From positions 2,320,199 to 2,384,198 of the forward strand of contig CM034238.1 of NCBI GenBank assembly GCA_019916065.1: a DNA stretch of 64,000 nucleotides. The letters are read 5' to 3'. Source of the DNA: Vitellaria paradoxa. Its lineage: Eukaryota > Streptophyta > Magnoliopsida > Ericales > Sapotaceae. This document shows positions 1-13,000 of the stretch, one piece after another. Under the pieces are notes generated by a model that worked only from the letters and a program-made list of their open reading frames with translations, made no database searches and was not told the DNA's origin. Each line of letters opens with the position of its first letter. Position 1 is the first letter of the stretch. Position numbers and translations under genes: made by a program.

Positions 1-911
1 GCTGGCATTCCTTACTTCATGAATAAGACCTGGAATTTGTCTTCAATGTTGCATCAGTCTTCAATCAATCCTCCCAACAAACTCATATTTAAATCCTCAT
101 GAATTTTCTAAATTAATCATTAATGCTTTCGAGATGCTCACCAGAACTGTCCTTTTTTTATTAATTTATTTCAAACCCATTAAAAAATATTTAAAGTGAC
201 AAAAAAAATAAAATTTAATAAAAACCGAGAATTCTCTTAATTTAATGAAATAAAAAATAAATAAATTTTAAAAATTTTTAATATTTTTTAATAATTTTCA
301 AAGCTCTAAACGAAATCTTAGTTGAATATGTATTATAAAGAATTATCTGGTAATAAATTTTTACTATTGTGTTATTTATTATTTTTTTTAATGATTGCAA
401 ACCCTTCAATTTAATAGACATTATAAGAGATTTCATTATTATTATTTTTATTATTTTTTAGAATTAAATAAACGTTATAAGTAGTTTAGAGTTTATGTTT
501 TTCAAGCATCGAAAATAATATGATAAAATTAAATAAAATTGAATGGCAAAGCGATTTGAGCATTTGAATAAACGAGAATGACAATGTTCATCTTATCAAA
601 TTTTGTATACATGCTTATCTATATTATAATTAATATTATTTGTCTTTGTTATATAAAAGTAAATGGTTAATTTAGAATATTATTTAATTTAAAATATGTA
701 ATACTTGTTTTTTTAATAATTGTTAATCATTATTTAGATTTGATGAGATATTTTTTATTTTAATACCTAAAAACTAAATCTTTTTCTGGTCTTCCACATT
801 AATAATTCAATTGAGTGTTAAGGAGTGGGACCCGAAATTATTAGCTGCAAAATACCTTTTCCCTTTAAATTGAATTATTGTTGTATTAAAATTAAAAATG
901 TATTAATTACG

Positions 912-1097
912 GTCCCATTTGAAAGTCACAACTTCTAACAATTTTTAATAACTCTTGATAAGTGAAATTTTTAGTGTATTAAGTAAAACAAGTACGAATT
1001 TTTAGTCCCATTTGAAAGTCACAACTTCTAACAATTTTTAATAAATCTTGATAAACGAAATTTTTAGTATATTTAGTAAAATAAATAGAAATTTTTA
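912..1097. repeat. Tandem duplication, two units of about 93 bp
   Basis: The block starting GTCCCATTTGAAAGTCACAA at 912 is repeated from 1005 with a few substitutions. The downstream sequence to about 1200 keeps similar short motifs (AATTTTTAGTA, TTGATAA), so it may be a decayed larger array. Confidence 0.75.
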
Positions 1098-1501
1098 TTA
1101 ACTTTTGACAAATTTTAGGTGTTTAATAAACTTTATTTATAATTTTAAAAAATTTTTAGTAATTTTTGATAACTTTTTATATACTTAATAAAGTTTTGAT
1201 ATATTTTAAGTGAAATTAAAATAAAATAATATTATATTATTCGCTAAAGTAGATAAAAATTGGTGTGTTAGTAACATGCTAGCAAAACACTAAATTTTGA
1301 TATTTTATCAAACTCCTAAAATACCAAAAATTAATATTTTCATTTTTTTTCATTTTTGGCTAATATTGCTCCTGCAAACGTGGCCGTGGGTATTAATTTT
1401 TAGTCCTTAATCAGATGAATTGGTTTTGGAATTGCTTCTCAGTGTCCTGTCAGTCACTCGGTATTAAGTCCAAAATTTTATATATATTTTTTATCTTTTT
1501 A

Positions 1502-1647
1502 GAGGGTGTTTGGTTGATAAAAAAGAAACAAAAAGTATAATAAACGTAGAAAGACGTGGCATAAAAATGAAATGTGAAAAATTTTAATTGGAAGAAAGTA
1601 CAAAAAGTATTTAAAGTTGATGAATTTTGATGATATCAAACAGAACC
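1502..1647. mobile_element. Tourist-like MITE, 146 bp
   Basis: Left end GAGGGTGTTTGGTTGAT and right end ATCAAACAGAACC are imperfect inverted repeats. TTA occurs directly on both sides (1499-1501 and 1648-1650), as expected for a 3-bp PIF/Harbinger-type target duplication. No coding capacity. Confidence 0.6.
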
Positions 1648-2106
1648 TTAATATAGATATTCATTTTTACCCTTTAAAAAAAATGCGTGGCATGGGCATT
1701 CTAAGCAAGATTATAAAACAGTGAGCTACGAATCCGGGGGCGATTCAGTCATTTGGCCAGCTAGTCCCAGACGGCCCATCTGGGCCATCTCCCAATCTCC
1801 GTTATTCTGAACTCTTTCTCAGTGCGGGTCCGCACAGTGGCCCTGCCGTAATATATTTGAAATTTGGACCCGTTAAACATTCCACCTCTCACTCTGTTTT
1901 ACTTTGTCTTCCCACTCATCTCCAGCTCTTATTTTTTTGGATCCGTTGACAGCCCCCTCCCTGGCAAAAGCCTCCAACGCTTCGCTTTTCCAAATTGCAT
2001 TCGGTTTCTCCAACATCAGTCGCACGTTCTCCGTTGCTGAACAATGGTGATTTTATAGCGTGCGAAAGCTCCTTGTCTCAATCAGTGTCTCATATCGCCG
2101 GAAGCA

Positions 2107-5100
2107 ATGGCGGTTTCCGGCAAATCCACCGTCGAAGACCAAACCTCCAAAAGTTCCATCGCCCACAGACTCACTGCGAAAACGCCGATTTTGGGGCTAA
2201 AACTCTACGTCCTTATCGGAATATGCTCTATATGTCTACTCATAGTTTCTGTTCTGATTGTTCTCTGTCTTCGCTCCAAACGAAACTCGAAACGGCGAGG
2301 AATGCGCGTGAAGCACAGTTCGGGCTTGTTACCTCTACCCTGCGAAGAGGTCGTCGAAACCAAGGGCTCGGATCGCGCGGAGAACAATACAATAGGCGAA
2401 TTCCAGAAGGAAAACGAATCAATTGGCAATGTGGAGTTGGGGAAAGTAACTGGGATTGGGGTTAAGGGCAGGAAAGTGAGTTCCACAAGCAACCTGTCCG
2501 TTGGAAGCCCAAGCCAAAGCGAGACATCGTCGTCGGCGGTGTCATCGGACGTTCCTAACATCGGGTGGGGCCGGTGGTACAGCTTGAACGAACTGAAGAT
2601 GGCGACGGGTGGATTCGCTGAGGAGAATGTGATCGGTGAAGGCGGTTACGGCGTCGTGTACAGAGGAGTTTTACAGGACGGTTCTGTGGTAGCCATGAAA
2701 GATCTTCTCAACAACAAGTAAGTCACCTTCAATTGTAGCTCCATTGTTTTTGTTTGTAGTCTGCTTTTCTTTTATCTTACATTTTGATTATTTTGGTTAT
2801 ATTCGAATGCTTGAAAAAGCCTTCAAAATAGCCGCTTTAGATCTGGAACGTGCTGTCGGAGTGCGTAACTGAAGTTGTCCTCTTTACTAGGGTGTCATCG
2901 GGAGAAAAAGTAGAGGGTCATTACTTTATTTATTAATTTATTCCTTTTTTTTTTTATCTTTTCTTGTTATCTCCATTAATCTTTGGATAAATTACATTAT
3001 CTACCCAAGATTTGATGACACTACACAAAATAGCGGTGTGATTTTTAAAATTATACTTTTTATCTCTACTTTTTAAATTATGTGTTCGGCAGCAGAAATT
3101 ACCGCCGGAACTGCTGACCACGCCAACCGGAAATGCAATCGCCGACCTGCCGAACAAAGACAGAAAGAAAGGTGACGGCCGGAGAGGAGGTCTCAGGCCG
3201 GAAAACCCTCCGATGATTAAGTCAGCAAGTCGCTCCAAAGAAGTTTTTATGGAAATAAAAGAGTCAAAGTTTAAGTTGGCATTAGTCAGCTTACCCTTGT
3301 GGTTCAGCAGAATATCCTATATATAGTGGTCTGAGTGATGATTAAGGCATACCTGCGACTTGACGTTACGACACTGCCGTGTCCCTCTTTTCTACCCTTG
3401 CTTTAAATACTCTTCCCCTTCATTTAATGCCTCAGACCCCTCATTAATACACCATGCCTTTCATTTAATGCTTCTGGCGGCTTAACACGGCATTACAACC
3501 GGAATTCCAGGGTCAGACTGTCTTCCTGTCACATCAGCCACCAAATCGTGACGAGATAGACCGATTTAGTTACATCCCCAGAGACAAGTACCCAGTTCAA
3601 TCTTAACTAAGGTGCATTTATGGTCACGAGCCCTCTTTAAAGGCTGTGGGTCCCAGGTTCGACATTTACTAGCCGTCAACAGATAGGCCGAGCAAACTAG
3701 CTTCCAAGATCCTCGGCTATAGCCGCGTGGCAATACACTGTTTATTGATGTCGAGGTTCAGGGTACTCTTTGGAACACTAACTCTGAATCGTGTGTTCAC
3801 GTATATCACTCACGTGGAACCCTCGTGCCAATAATCAGTTGTTCGGAGAGATGCCACGTGTCCAAACGGAACGTGCTCGGCAAGTGACTGAGTGGCTTAT
3901 GTGAATTTGCTCGGCACCGCGCCACGTGGCACCGGACTAAATATGTTCGGCAAGAGTACAGCTTTAGTATTATTATGCCCAACATTATGTTATAAATTTT
4001 ATGTGATGTTAATGTGCTGTTAGGAGAATTGATGTATGAATGTCCTAAATAGTGTGTTATATATATGATTTTTGTTCACATTTTATGATCATCTTGTATG
4101 AAGGGGTCAGGCAGAGAAAGAGTTCAAGGTTGAAGTAGAAGCAATTGGAAAAGTAAGGCATAAGAACCTGGTGGGTCTAATTGGGTACTGTGTAGAAGGT
4201 GCTAGAAGGTAATTTGCATAATTCTATTGGTTTCTTGTCATACTGTCCTGCAGAAAATTCATGAAAAAATTCCTATTTCTATCCCAAAATGACTAGCGAG
4301 TTTTGCTGCCAATCAGGCTGCTTGTGTATGAGTATGTGGACAATGGCAATTTGGAGCAATGGTTACACGGTGATGTCGGGCCTGTCAGTCCTCTAACTTG
4401 GGAAATTCGAATGAGGATTGCTGTTGGGACAGCAAAAGGGTGAGATATTCCTGCTTCATTTTTCACTTCATGGGTGTCCAAACTGATGTTACCTAAGAAT
4501 GCTTATTTGAAACTGAAATTTAAATTTTTTCAGTGGTCATACATTGTAACAATATATGGGGATAACATAACAACCTGATTGAAGAATAACTGAAGGAATT
4601 TTCAGATGCATATTCGAATTTACTCTTTGAAAGGATGATTACATTATAATTTTACTGATTGTGTCATCTATCAGTTGTTATCTTTCTTTAACCGTTTGGT
4701 ATTCTGGAAGTTAGGCTACGTTTAGTTGGAATAAGGGTGGAATGAGTATGAACTTTCCATTATCTTGTTTGGTTGCATTTTTGGAGGTTATGCCATGCTT
4801 ATTCCATCCTTTATTCTCCCAATGGGAGGAAAATGCATGGGAATGTTATTGGTAGCAATCAGTGGAACATTTACATAATCATTCTCATTTTTATTGCTTA
4901 CTAGAATGATTGCTTTTCTCATTCATATTCTTATTTCATTCTACCCTACCAAACATATATTATTTCCACCCTCAAGCTCGTTCTCCATGCATACCAACAT
5001 AGTTATTCTCACCCTAGCACTTACTCCATTTCCACCCTCAAGCTCACCTCATGCTTGCCTAATATCCACTGCCATCCAAATGTACCCTTAATGATGAGAA

Positions 5101-6690
5101 CAAATGTAGGATGCCTGACGCTTATTGATAACAATTGAGACCCTACCCTGTGAAGATAAGGATGAAAACCATGCATTACTGGCAAGTGCTTAAAGTAGTA
5201 CTCAGTTAGGGATAAGATTGATTCTTTTTTATTTCAAACTGTTAAAGTATCTAACTGAAAACTAATTGGTAATGAGTAGATAGGCACATTAGCATCTTAT
5301 GCTAGTTTGGGAAACATGATTTTATCGATGCGACATATATTCAACGCAAATATACTGGCCGAAATAAATAACTATATCTGTCAATGAAAGAAAATGCTCA
5401 AACAGTTGAGAGATTCACTAGAAAATTTATTAAGGTTGACTTATTTGATCATGGCCTTGTGGCATTTAGCATCTGTCTTCTTGTAGCTCCTAATGTTGAT
5501 TTTTTGCCTTAAAATTTTGTTGAAGATCAACAAGAGAAATTCATTTGATTTTATCAAGAGCTGAAGTGGAACTCTATTTCATGCCATCCACTGTTTCATT
5601 TTGGTTCTTGTTCTTGAAGCTGTTGCTATTTTGTCAGTTTTCTACCTTTAGTATTTTTTTTTTGGGGGGGGGGGGGGGTTAGGAATATGAAAGAACCATT
5701 CAATTAACATAGGATTACCAAAAATGTCCTTAAAACTTTAGCTGTCTTGTTTTTAGGATCACCCTGTTGAAGTGGATTTTATGTTGTTCTGAAGTAATTT
5801 AATCTTTGTATTCTAATTTATTCACCTGCTCAAACTCTTAGCTGTCTCCAATCACATAAAACATTTTTTTTTTTTTATCTTGTCTTCTACTTTCATCTCT
5901 TGCCTGAGCTGTTATATGCGGTTTTTGCCACAGACTTGCCTATTTGCATGAAGGATTGGAACCCAAAGTTGTGCATCGTGATGTAAAATCTAGTAATATT
6001 CTTCTGGATAGAAAATGGAATCCAAAAGTATCAGATTTTGGGCTGGCCAAACTCTTGGGACCTGAGAAAAGCCATGTAACTACGCGTGTGATGGGAACGT
6101 TTGGGTTTGTTTTCTCTGGAATTCCTTCATACTCGGTCAATTAAAGAGTAGCTTGAAGTTTAAAGGTGAACAAAACATTTCACTATGCTCTATGATATTT
6201 CTCATTTTGCTGCTGCAGTTACGTCTCTCCAGAGTATGCAAGTACAGGTATGCTCAATGAGGGGAGTGATGTGTATAGTTTTGGAGTTCTACTCATGGAA
6301 ATAATCACAGGAAGGACCCCAGTTGATTATTCAAGACCTCCTGGAGAGGTGAAAACAAGTTTTGTTTCTTTGGTTCCTCTGCCATTTTGTATTTTTGGGC
6401 ATTGATGCTAACATCATTGTAATAAATCTGTTTCCACTGGATGGCTTCAGATGAACTTGGTTGATTGGTTTAGAGGAATGGTAGCAAGCCGGCGTGGGGA
6501 AGAGGTTATAGACCCCTTGGTTCAAGTCCAGCCCTCTCCAAGAGCTTTGAAGAGGGTATTGTTAGTTTGCCTTCGCTGCATAGATTCGGATGTTAAAAAG
6601 CGGCCAAAGATGGGGCAAATTGTACATATGCTAGAGGCAGATGAGTTTCCTTTTCGAGCCGTAAGCCCTGTTTCCTATTCCTCATTATGA
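2107..6690 (+). CDS. Receptor-like serine/threonine protein kinase with one membrane segment (At4g34500/At4g01330-like)
   Basis: Membrane-anchored kinase with no extracellular receptor domain, predicted to signal at the plasma membrane; ligand unknown. Exons: 2107-2717, 4104-4208, 4317-4439, 5934-6104, 6219-6348, 6451-6690, all GT-AG, giving 459 aa. A hydrophobic segment spans residues 31-55, followed by basic residues. Kinase signatures: [11 protein letters not shown] (177-187), ATP-binding Lys198 in [12 protein letters not shown] with Asp296, DFG 314-316, then RVMGTFGYVSPEY. Family members normally read VAVK, so Met197 is unusual but not disabling. All catalytic residues are present. The 3' end is uncertain: the last exon can read through to a stop at 6690, or splice at GTAAGC (6661) into a short downstream tail. 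Introns 1 and 3 carry transposon insertions. The ATG is the first Met upstream of the membrane segment in this frame. Confidence 0.9.
3080..3975. mobile_element. Possible solo LTR or LTR-retrotransposon remnant in intron 1 of the receptor kinase
   Basis: Intron 1 is about 1.4 kb and contains a roughly 900-bp block far richer in G and C than its surroundings, with repeated GTTCGG/GCTCGG motifs near both ends, CACGTGG G-boxes and a TATATAGT box near 3318. The motif CCTCCGATGATTAAGTCAGC (3207-3226) resembles sequence common in plant LTRs (from memory). It begins near TG and ends near CA, but I could not find a convincing target duplication, so the limits are approximate. Confidence 0.4.
4714..5087. 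mobile_element. Tourist-like MITE, 374 bp, in intron 3 of the receptor kinase
   Basis: Ends GGCTACGTTTAGTTGG and CCATCCAAATGTACCC are imperfect inverted repeats. TTA lies immediately outside both ends (4711-4713, 5088-5090). The interior repeats the phrase TTTCCACCCTCAAGCTC twice. Non-coding. Confidence 0.65.
5651..5680 (+). repeat. T-run joined to G-run
   Basis: A run of about ten T followed by about fourteen G in intron 3 of the receptor kinase. Similar junctions occur in other introns of the window (10741-10800, 15158-15186, 31350-31380, 39309-39331, 42763-42779). Confidence 0.8.
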
Positions 6691-9600
6691 ATTTCTCTAA
6701 GAAGTTGTTTCTAACGTTACACTGAACTATTTGGAAATAATCTTTATTTATCTAAAAAGGAATAATCTTACTGGTCTGATTGTCTGCACTAGTTTGACAT
6801 ACATCAGTACTCCTTATAGTGTTTTTAGGAAGCAAATAGTTACATGTGCTGTCTACCAACAGCCATCTTGTTAGATGTGTTCAAATTTTGATCCAAGCAC
6901 TATTTTTTTTTTTTTTTGTGATGATTTTGACGTGTCATAGCGTAGTTATTAATATACTTAAATGGGTTCAATTTTGAAGCTTGAAATACTGAAAATTTGT
7001 AGTGTCGGTTTACATCTCCATAGCAGAGCAGTTGAAAAAGTTTATTTGGTATGGGCTAACACTTGATATTCCAGATTCAACAATGCAATTGATCCCTGGA
7101 AGAAAATTGGATGGCTAGTCAACAGAGAAGGCTAATAAGGTTGGTGAAAGAGCAATTCCATGCTGGCATGACTTCTTTCTCCTTGTTTACTTTAGAATGA
7201 GCACTCAAATATCAGTTTATGTTTTATGAAATTTGATTGGAATTGTCCAGGACAATAAAATAGTGGCTTCTTATATATATATATATATATTTTTTTTTTT
7301 CAATTTAAGATTAGAAGGTTATGCCTTCAATTCATGTTGTCTTTCCATTTTGGCTATCCCATTCAGTTAAAATTGCTTTATATATTCTTCAGGAACTCTG
7401 AACAGCCAAAGAGACCCCACAGCTGTTAGTAATAACATTCCACGTGCATCCAAGGATATGATTGGTGGTGATGCGTAAAGGTCAACGTGGATATGATCAT
7501 TTTCTGAATACACAGTGCACGACAAGGTAAAATATTTTGCAGTGTGTATATCTTTTTGGCATCAATCTACTGCTAGGAATCGCATTGTTACCTTGTTTTA
7601 TGTCCTTGAACACATTTTTTGTAATATAGTTAAATTGATACAAAAACTTCTACTTTGCCTTGTATATGAATTCTGATTTCCACGACGTTTTATAAGTTCA
7701 TTTAATCCACACGTGTTTGTGAATGGTGAGCAACAAAGGAGCTGATGACGATTGTCTCTGTGTCCAATGAGCTCTGAATTATTATTATTTGAAATCTTGC
7801 TGTGCTTCAGTGATCCTGGCTGATCTGCAAAATATCGACATGGTAAGGACTGTGCTCGCTTAGATGATATTGAGAACAAATCTGGGCCCTGTGCATTGAC
7901 ATGTATTTGTTTGCATTATGCTCTAGTAATAATGAGACTGCATATGCAAATGAGAAAATGCGTCACATGCAAGGGTGCACGCATTTGGCTTAATGGTGGG
8001 AATGATGGGAGTGATGAATTTGAGGGTGCGAACGGAGTGTGTAAGAGGGGTCAGAATAATCATATATTTAATACGTATGGAGAATGAGATGGAGAGTGAG
8101 TAATATACATATGTATATATATATATATATATATGTTTGGAAGGGTAGATTAACGGTAGAATGGAACACAAATATGGATATTATCATTATATAAAAAATC
8201 AAGCATTCTAGTAAATAATAAAAATGAAGTAATAAAAATGAGGGTAATTTTTTAGTTGTCTTACTAATACTCATTCTCCCTATATGAATAAGTCATTCCT
8301 AAAATTTTGGTAGAGAATATTTTTTTTTTCTCAAATCGAAAGAATAACAGATGGAATAATCTAGTATTTCAAGCAAGTATTTCGTTCTTAAAAATTGCAA
8401 TCAAGTAAAACAATGAAATCCCGGTATTGATTTCACTCTCATCTTATCTACCCACCCAAATATAATGTAAGGGAATTGTTTTTTTTTTATTTTTTTTGTT
8501 TATATATATATATATATTTTATATTTTCACGGTTGGTTTTGGATGAGTGAAATGGGAAGAAAAGAAGAAAAAATAAAAAATTTTAAAATTTATCAATTGT
8601 TTGTGAGTTTTTTTTAGGAAAGAGGAAAAAAATGAAAAGAAAATTGACTGTTACGATTTTAAAAATTTCATTTTTTTTCAAAAGTGGGCGGAAATGAATT
8701 AAATAAAATTTTTTAAAATGACATATTTGCCAACCAAATAAAGAATAACAAGAAAAATTACAAATATTCTTCCAACACCTCAAAAGATTTAATAGTAAAA
8801 TAATAATGTACATATTTTAAAATATTATCATTTCTTTTATTAAGATAACTAAATGTGTTTTTTACTTTTATTTTAGAGGGGAACAAACTAAAAGTAAAAA
8901 ATAAAAAATCGTTAAACGTAAATAGAAAAATATAAATATTACCAAACATCCCCCACATATGTGATGGTAATTTCTTTTCATCAAATTTTCTTCTTTTGCG
9001 AGTTTAGGAGAGGAAAAAAAAGAAAAGAAAAGAAAACATTAGTTAGGAGAGTAATTAAGTTATCTTAATAAAATATTTATCTTTAATAAGATAAAATTAA
9101 CTTAGTTAATTTAATTTTATAAAACATATTAATTTTATAAATTATTATTTATAATAATGATAAATTTTAATAAAGTATATTAATAAAAATAATCTAATAA
9201 TAAATTTTAATTTATTAAAAATTAATATAATAAAATATTTTAATTATATAAATCGTTCTAATATGTAATTATTATATATTAAGAGTTATTTTAATAATAA
9301 TTTTAATTTGAGAAAATAATAATTTTATATTAATTTACTTTAATTTTAATAAAATAGATCATTTTAATAAAATATAATATTAATTGACAAAATATTCTAT
9401 TTAGGGTAAAAAATTTACAAATTTTGTATGAAAGGAAAAAAAAACGATTATGAAAATATGATTTTATTATTTACTTTTTAGCGTAAATGTTTAGACAATT
9501 TTTTATTTTACATAACAAAATTAAAAACACATCTACTAAATACGTTTTTATTATTAATTTAAAAAAAAAAAAGAAAAGAAAGAAAGCAGACGGAAGTTGT

Positions 9601-10023
9601 GCTTTAGGGCTAGTCCCTCATAAAGCACACTTTTTATTGATCCACCAGACTGCTCCTACTGATCCAGCAAAATCGAGGAAAAATTAAAACATTACAGAAT
9701 CCCAATATTTGATCGAGCGGCTGTAGTTCCGGATCACCGCAGGAACTTGCTCCCAACCACAGGTTAGCATTACCCGAATACTTAACCGTTGTCGATTCTA
9801 ACACACGCATACAGGTGTTGCACAACGCATTAAACCGCCAAAAATTCACCGTCCTGCTGACACGTGTCACCCGCAAACGAACGCTTAAGCCCACTCCCGC
9901 CCATTCCACAACCACACCCAAATATTTGCTTTTTCGCCTCTTTGGTGTTTCCGAGAAAGGAAATCAAATCAAATAATACATTACAGGAACAATCGAGTGC
10001 CAGTTCTGATCCGAAATCGAGCG
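6691..10023. other. Intergenic region between the receptor kinase and CAP1
   Basis: Contains the 3' UTR of the receptor kinase and possibly one more small terminal exon around 7393-7480, where a frame reads TLNSQRDPTAVSNN before a stop. TA microsatellites lie near 7271-7290, 8113-8135 and 8500-8517. The stretch 8560-9560 is extremely A/T-rich and resembles the AT-rich repeat at 36050-38290. From about 9690 the DNA becomes G/C-richer, consistent with the promoter and 5' UTR of CAP1. Confidence 0.55.
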
Positions 10024-13000
10024 ATGGAGGAGAAGCTGATTGGGAGATTGGAATCGGCGGTGGCGCGGCTGGAAGCGCTGTCCGCCGGCTTTCGTCCTGG
10101 GGTATCGCCGGAGAGCGGGGAAGATGGTGGGCCGGTCGATCCTTCAATCGTCGCCTACGACGATCTGATGGCGCAGTGTGTCGGTAGGGTTTCGGCCGCT
10201 GCGGAGACGATTGGGGGACAGGTTTTGGACGTGACGAATGTTATTGCGGAGGCGTTCTCTGCTCAGAGGGAGCTTCTTCTTAAGATCAAGCAAACTCAGG
10301 TTGGTTTTCCTTGAGATTTTCGTTTTTTAAATGTATAATCGTATGATGGATTGAAGTTCTGAGGTTAATCGTATGCGGTTAACAATCGCAGGCGCTCATA
10401 TTTTGTTTTGTAGTATGTATATTGCTTATATGATTACTGTAAGGCTAGTTGTTACTTGGAATGGAATGATCATTCTATTCATTTGTTTTGTTACTACCAT
10501 AAAGTTCATGAGATTATAGTTAGCATTCTAATTGCTGTAATTTAGTTACGTATTTTAAATATCATGTATTGAAATAAAATGTCAAAAAAAAAAAAATGCT
10601 TTTAAACCTACAAAATAAAATTTATTTTCTTTATGTTTTAAATTTTATTTTCTGTATAAACATTTACCATTTCATTGTTATTTTAACATTTAAACATTTA
10701 TTTATTTATTTTTACATATCTTTCATAAAAAAGACCTTTTTTTTGGGGTTTAAATAAACCCCTCCCCCCCCCCTCCCCCAACAAAAAAAAAAGCAATGGG
10801 CATTCCCTCGTTTAGAAGAGGAATGATGGGTGAATGAAATGGAATAACCATTCCAAGGTAAAGGAATGAAATAGGCTTATGTTTGTTTTGTTGGATATGG
10901 TGTTGGATAGGAGATAGCATCCTACTTTTAATTTTTATCTCACATTTAATTTCATATATTTTCTTGGGATAACATCTACCATAGAATGTTATCTAAATTC
11001 TATTAGATATGTTATCTTGATTAAAAAAAAAAAAAATTATAGCTAAGTGCAAGATAAAAATTAGAAGTGGGATGATATCTCCTCTCTAACCCACATCCCA
11101 TAAAACAAGCATGTCAGTGTACCAAACAAGGTAATGGAATGAAAGTCCATTCCCTTGTACAAACTAGGTTTAAGTCTTGATTTCAATTGGTCATTTTTGG
11201 TCGCGTAGAGTTAAAGTGCAATCTTTTGACTGGTGATCAGTATCTTTAATCTCCTTCACAAGGGCTGTCATGCTTCCTAGATTTGATTGCAAAAGTTTTC
11301 TAAACCGTTATTATTATTATTATTTGAATTAAAAAAAAAAATTCTTGGCAGAAAACTATTTTTGCTGATAACGGTTGAAAGTGTGATTTCTGTGAGCAAG
11401 AAGATAAGGCCAAGGACAAATGGACAATAGATTAGATGGAATCTTGACACTAGTGTTGAGTTAAAATGCTCTTCAGGGGTTCAAATTTCATCATATTTGT
11501 CTTCTGATATAATTTATGTTTATTCATGTATTATGAGGTGCCTCTAATGTGATGTTGATTGCTTCTCTTTTATTTGTGCAGAAACCTGGCATGGCAGGGA
11601 TGGCTGAATTTCTCAAACCATTAAATGAAGTGATAATGAAAGCCAATGTGATGACGGAAGGAAGGCGATCTGATTTCTTTAACCACTTGAAAACTGCTGC
11701 TGACAGTCTCACAGCTTTAGCTTGGATTGCTTATACAGGCAAAGAATCTGGTGAGATGAATTTTCGATTGTTTTCTCAAAACACTGGAAATTGAAATTTT
11801 CATTACACAACGGTTCCTTAATCTGCGTCCCTTTTCAAGGTATGAGCATGCCTATTGCTCACATTGAAGAAAGTTGGCAAATGGCTGAATTCTACAGCAA
11901 CAAGGTACTTCAGCTTTTTGCTGCAAGCTAGCTACTCTCATTAGAATACACCACTTATGAAAACTAGAATCTGTTTATTTGTATAGAAACAGTGTAGAAG
12001 AGAAAATTCTCTGTTACAATTATTTATGGTTGTCCATTGGGTGTTACACTTTTTTCACTCTCCTTTTTTTAATGTTCCATGTCAGAACTGTGTTTAGAGA
12101 AAAGAAATTGTTTATGATGGTGGAAAAAGCAGTGAATCCTTGAGATTCCTACAGTATTCCATCTTATTTTCTTGGAAATGATCCTTATTCCCTTTTTGCA
12201 ATGTTTCGTAACATGTCCATTTTAAAGGATCACTCATGGAATAATTGTCATTTTACTAAAATGGTTCCCATTTCGTTTGTCAGAATTAATATGGGAGTAG
12301 TTTTAAGGTTCTGTCCTCCTATTCTGGTTGGTGTGAATGCCTTAAGTTACCTCCTTAAGGAGATTTGTTTTTAAAATGGACTAGCAATATCTTACAAAGG
12401 AAATAAACTATACTTTTGAACTTACATGCATCAGGCAAAGGATGTTGGTGACGTCTGCCATATTTCATGGAAAATTGTAATTCCCAATTAGAAAAGTGAA
12501 TTAATTTTCTCTTGATTTGCAGAATTTTGGTAAGCAAGGGCAATTGTAGCTACTTTTAACTTTGCAGTCCTGTTTGCTAATCTGCTTACGTATATGTATG
12601 TGTTCTTTTCCTTTCATGAATAGATTTGGACTAGAGAACCTTACAACTTCTGACTGTATAACGTTGATATGCTGATTTTATTGTAGTTATTTTTATTTTT
12701 TTGTTTTTCATGCTTCCATCGTTCTGTGACAATGTATTGTAAGAAAACTTTCTTAGTGTTACAGAGGTGCTTTTCTGTCTGCATCTTGTTCATGATACTA
12801 CTTTGTAGATAATAATTTAGGAGACAAATTGTTATCAATTGGTCAAAGCTGATTCTTTTTGTGGTATGCAGATCCTTGTTAAATACAAAAATGAAGACCC
12901 AAATCATGTGGAATGGGTAAAAGCTTTGAAGGAGCTCTATATACCAGGTTTGAGGGATTATGTGAAGAGTCACTATCCTTTGGGCCCTGTATGGAGTACC

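Larger units (their letters stand above)
1..2106. other. AT-rich upstream intergenic region
   Basis: No gene recognised. Mostly A/T-rich DNA with many short runs of A and T. It holds a 93-bp tandem duplication (912-1097) and a small MITE (1502-1647). The last 350 bases (about 1730-2106) are clearly richer in G and C and probably contain the promoter and 5' UTR of the receptor kinase that starts at 2107. No single TATA box stands out. Confidence 0.6.

Noticed and set aside
8113..8135. TA-runs as promoters of unseen genes (also 7271, 22697, 48572)
   Set aside because: Plain TA microsatellites without an accompanying gene start.
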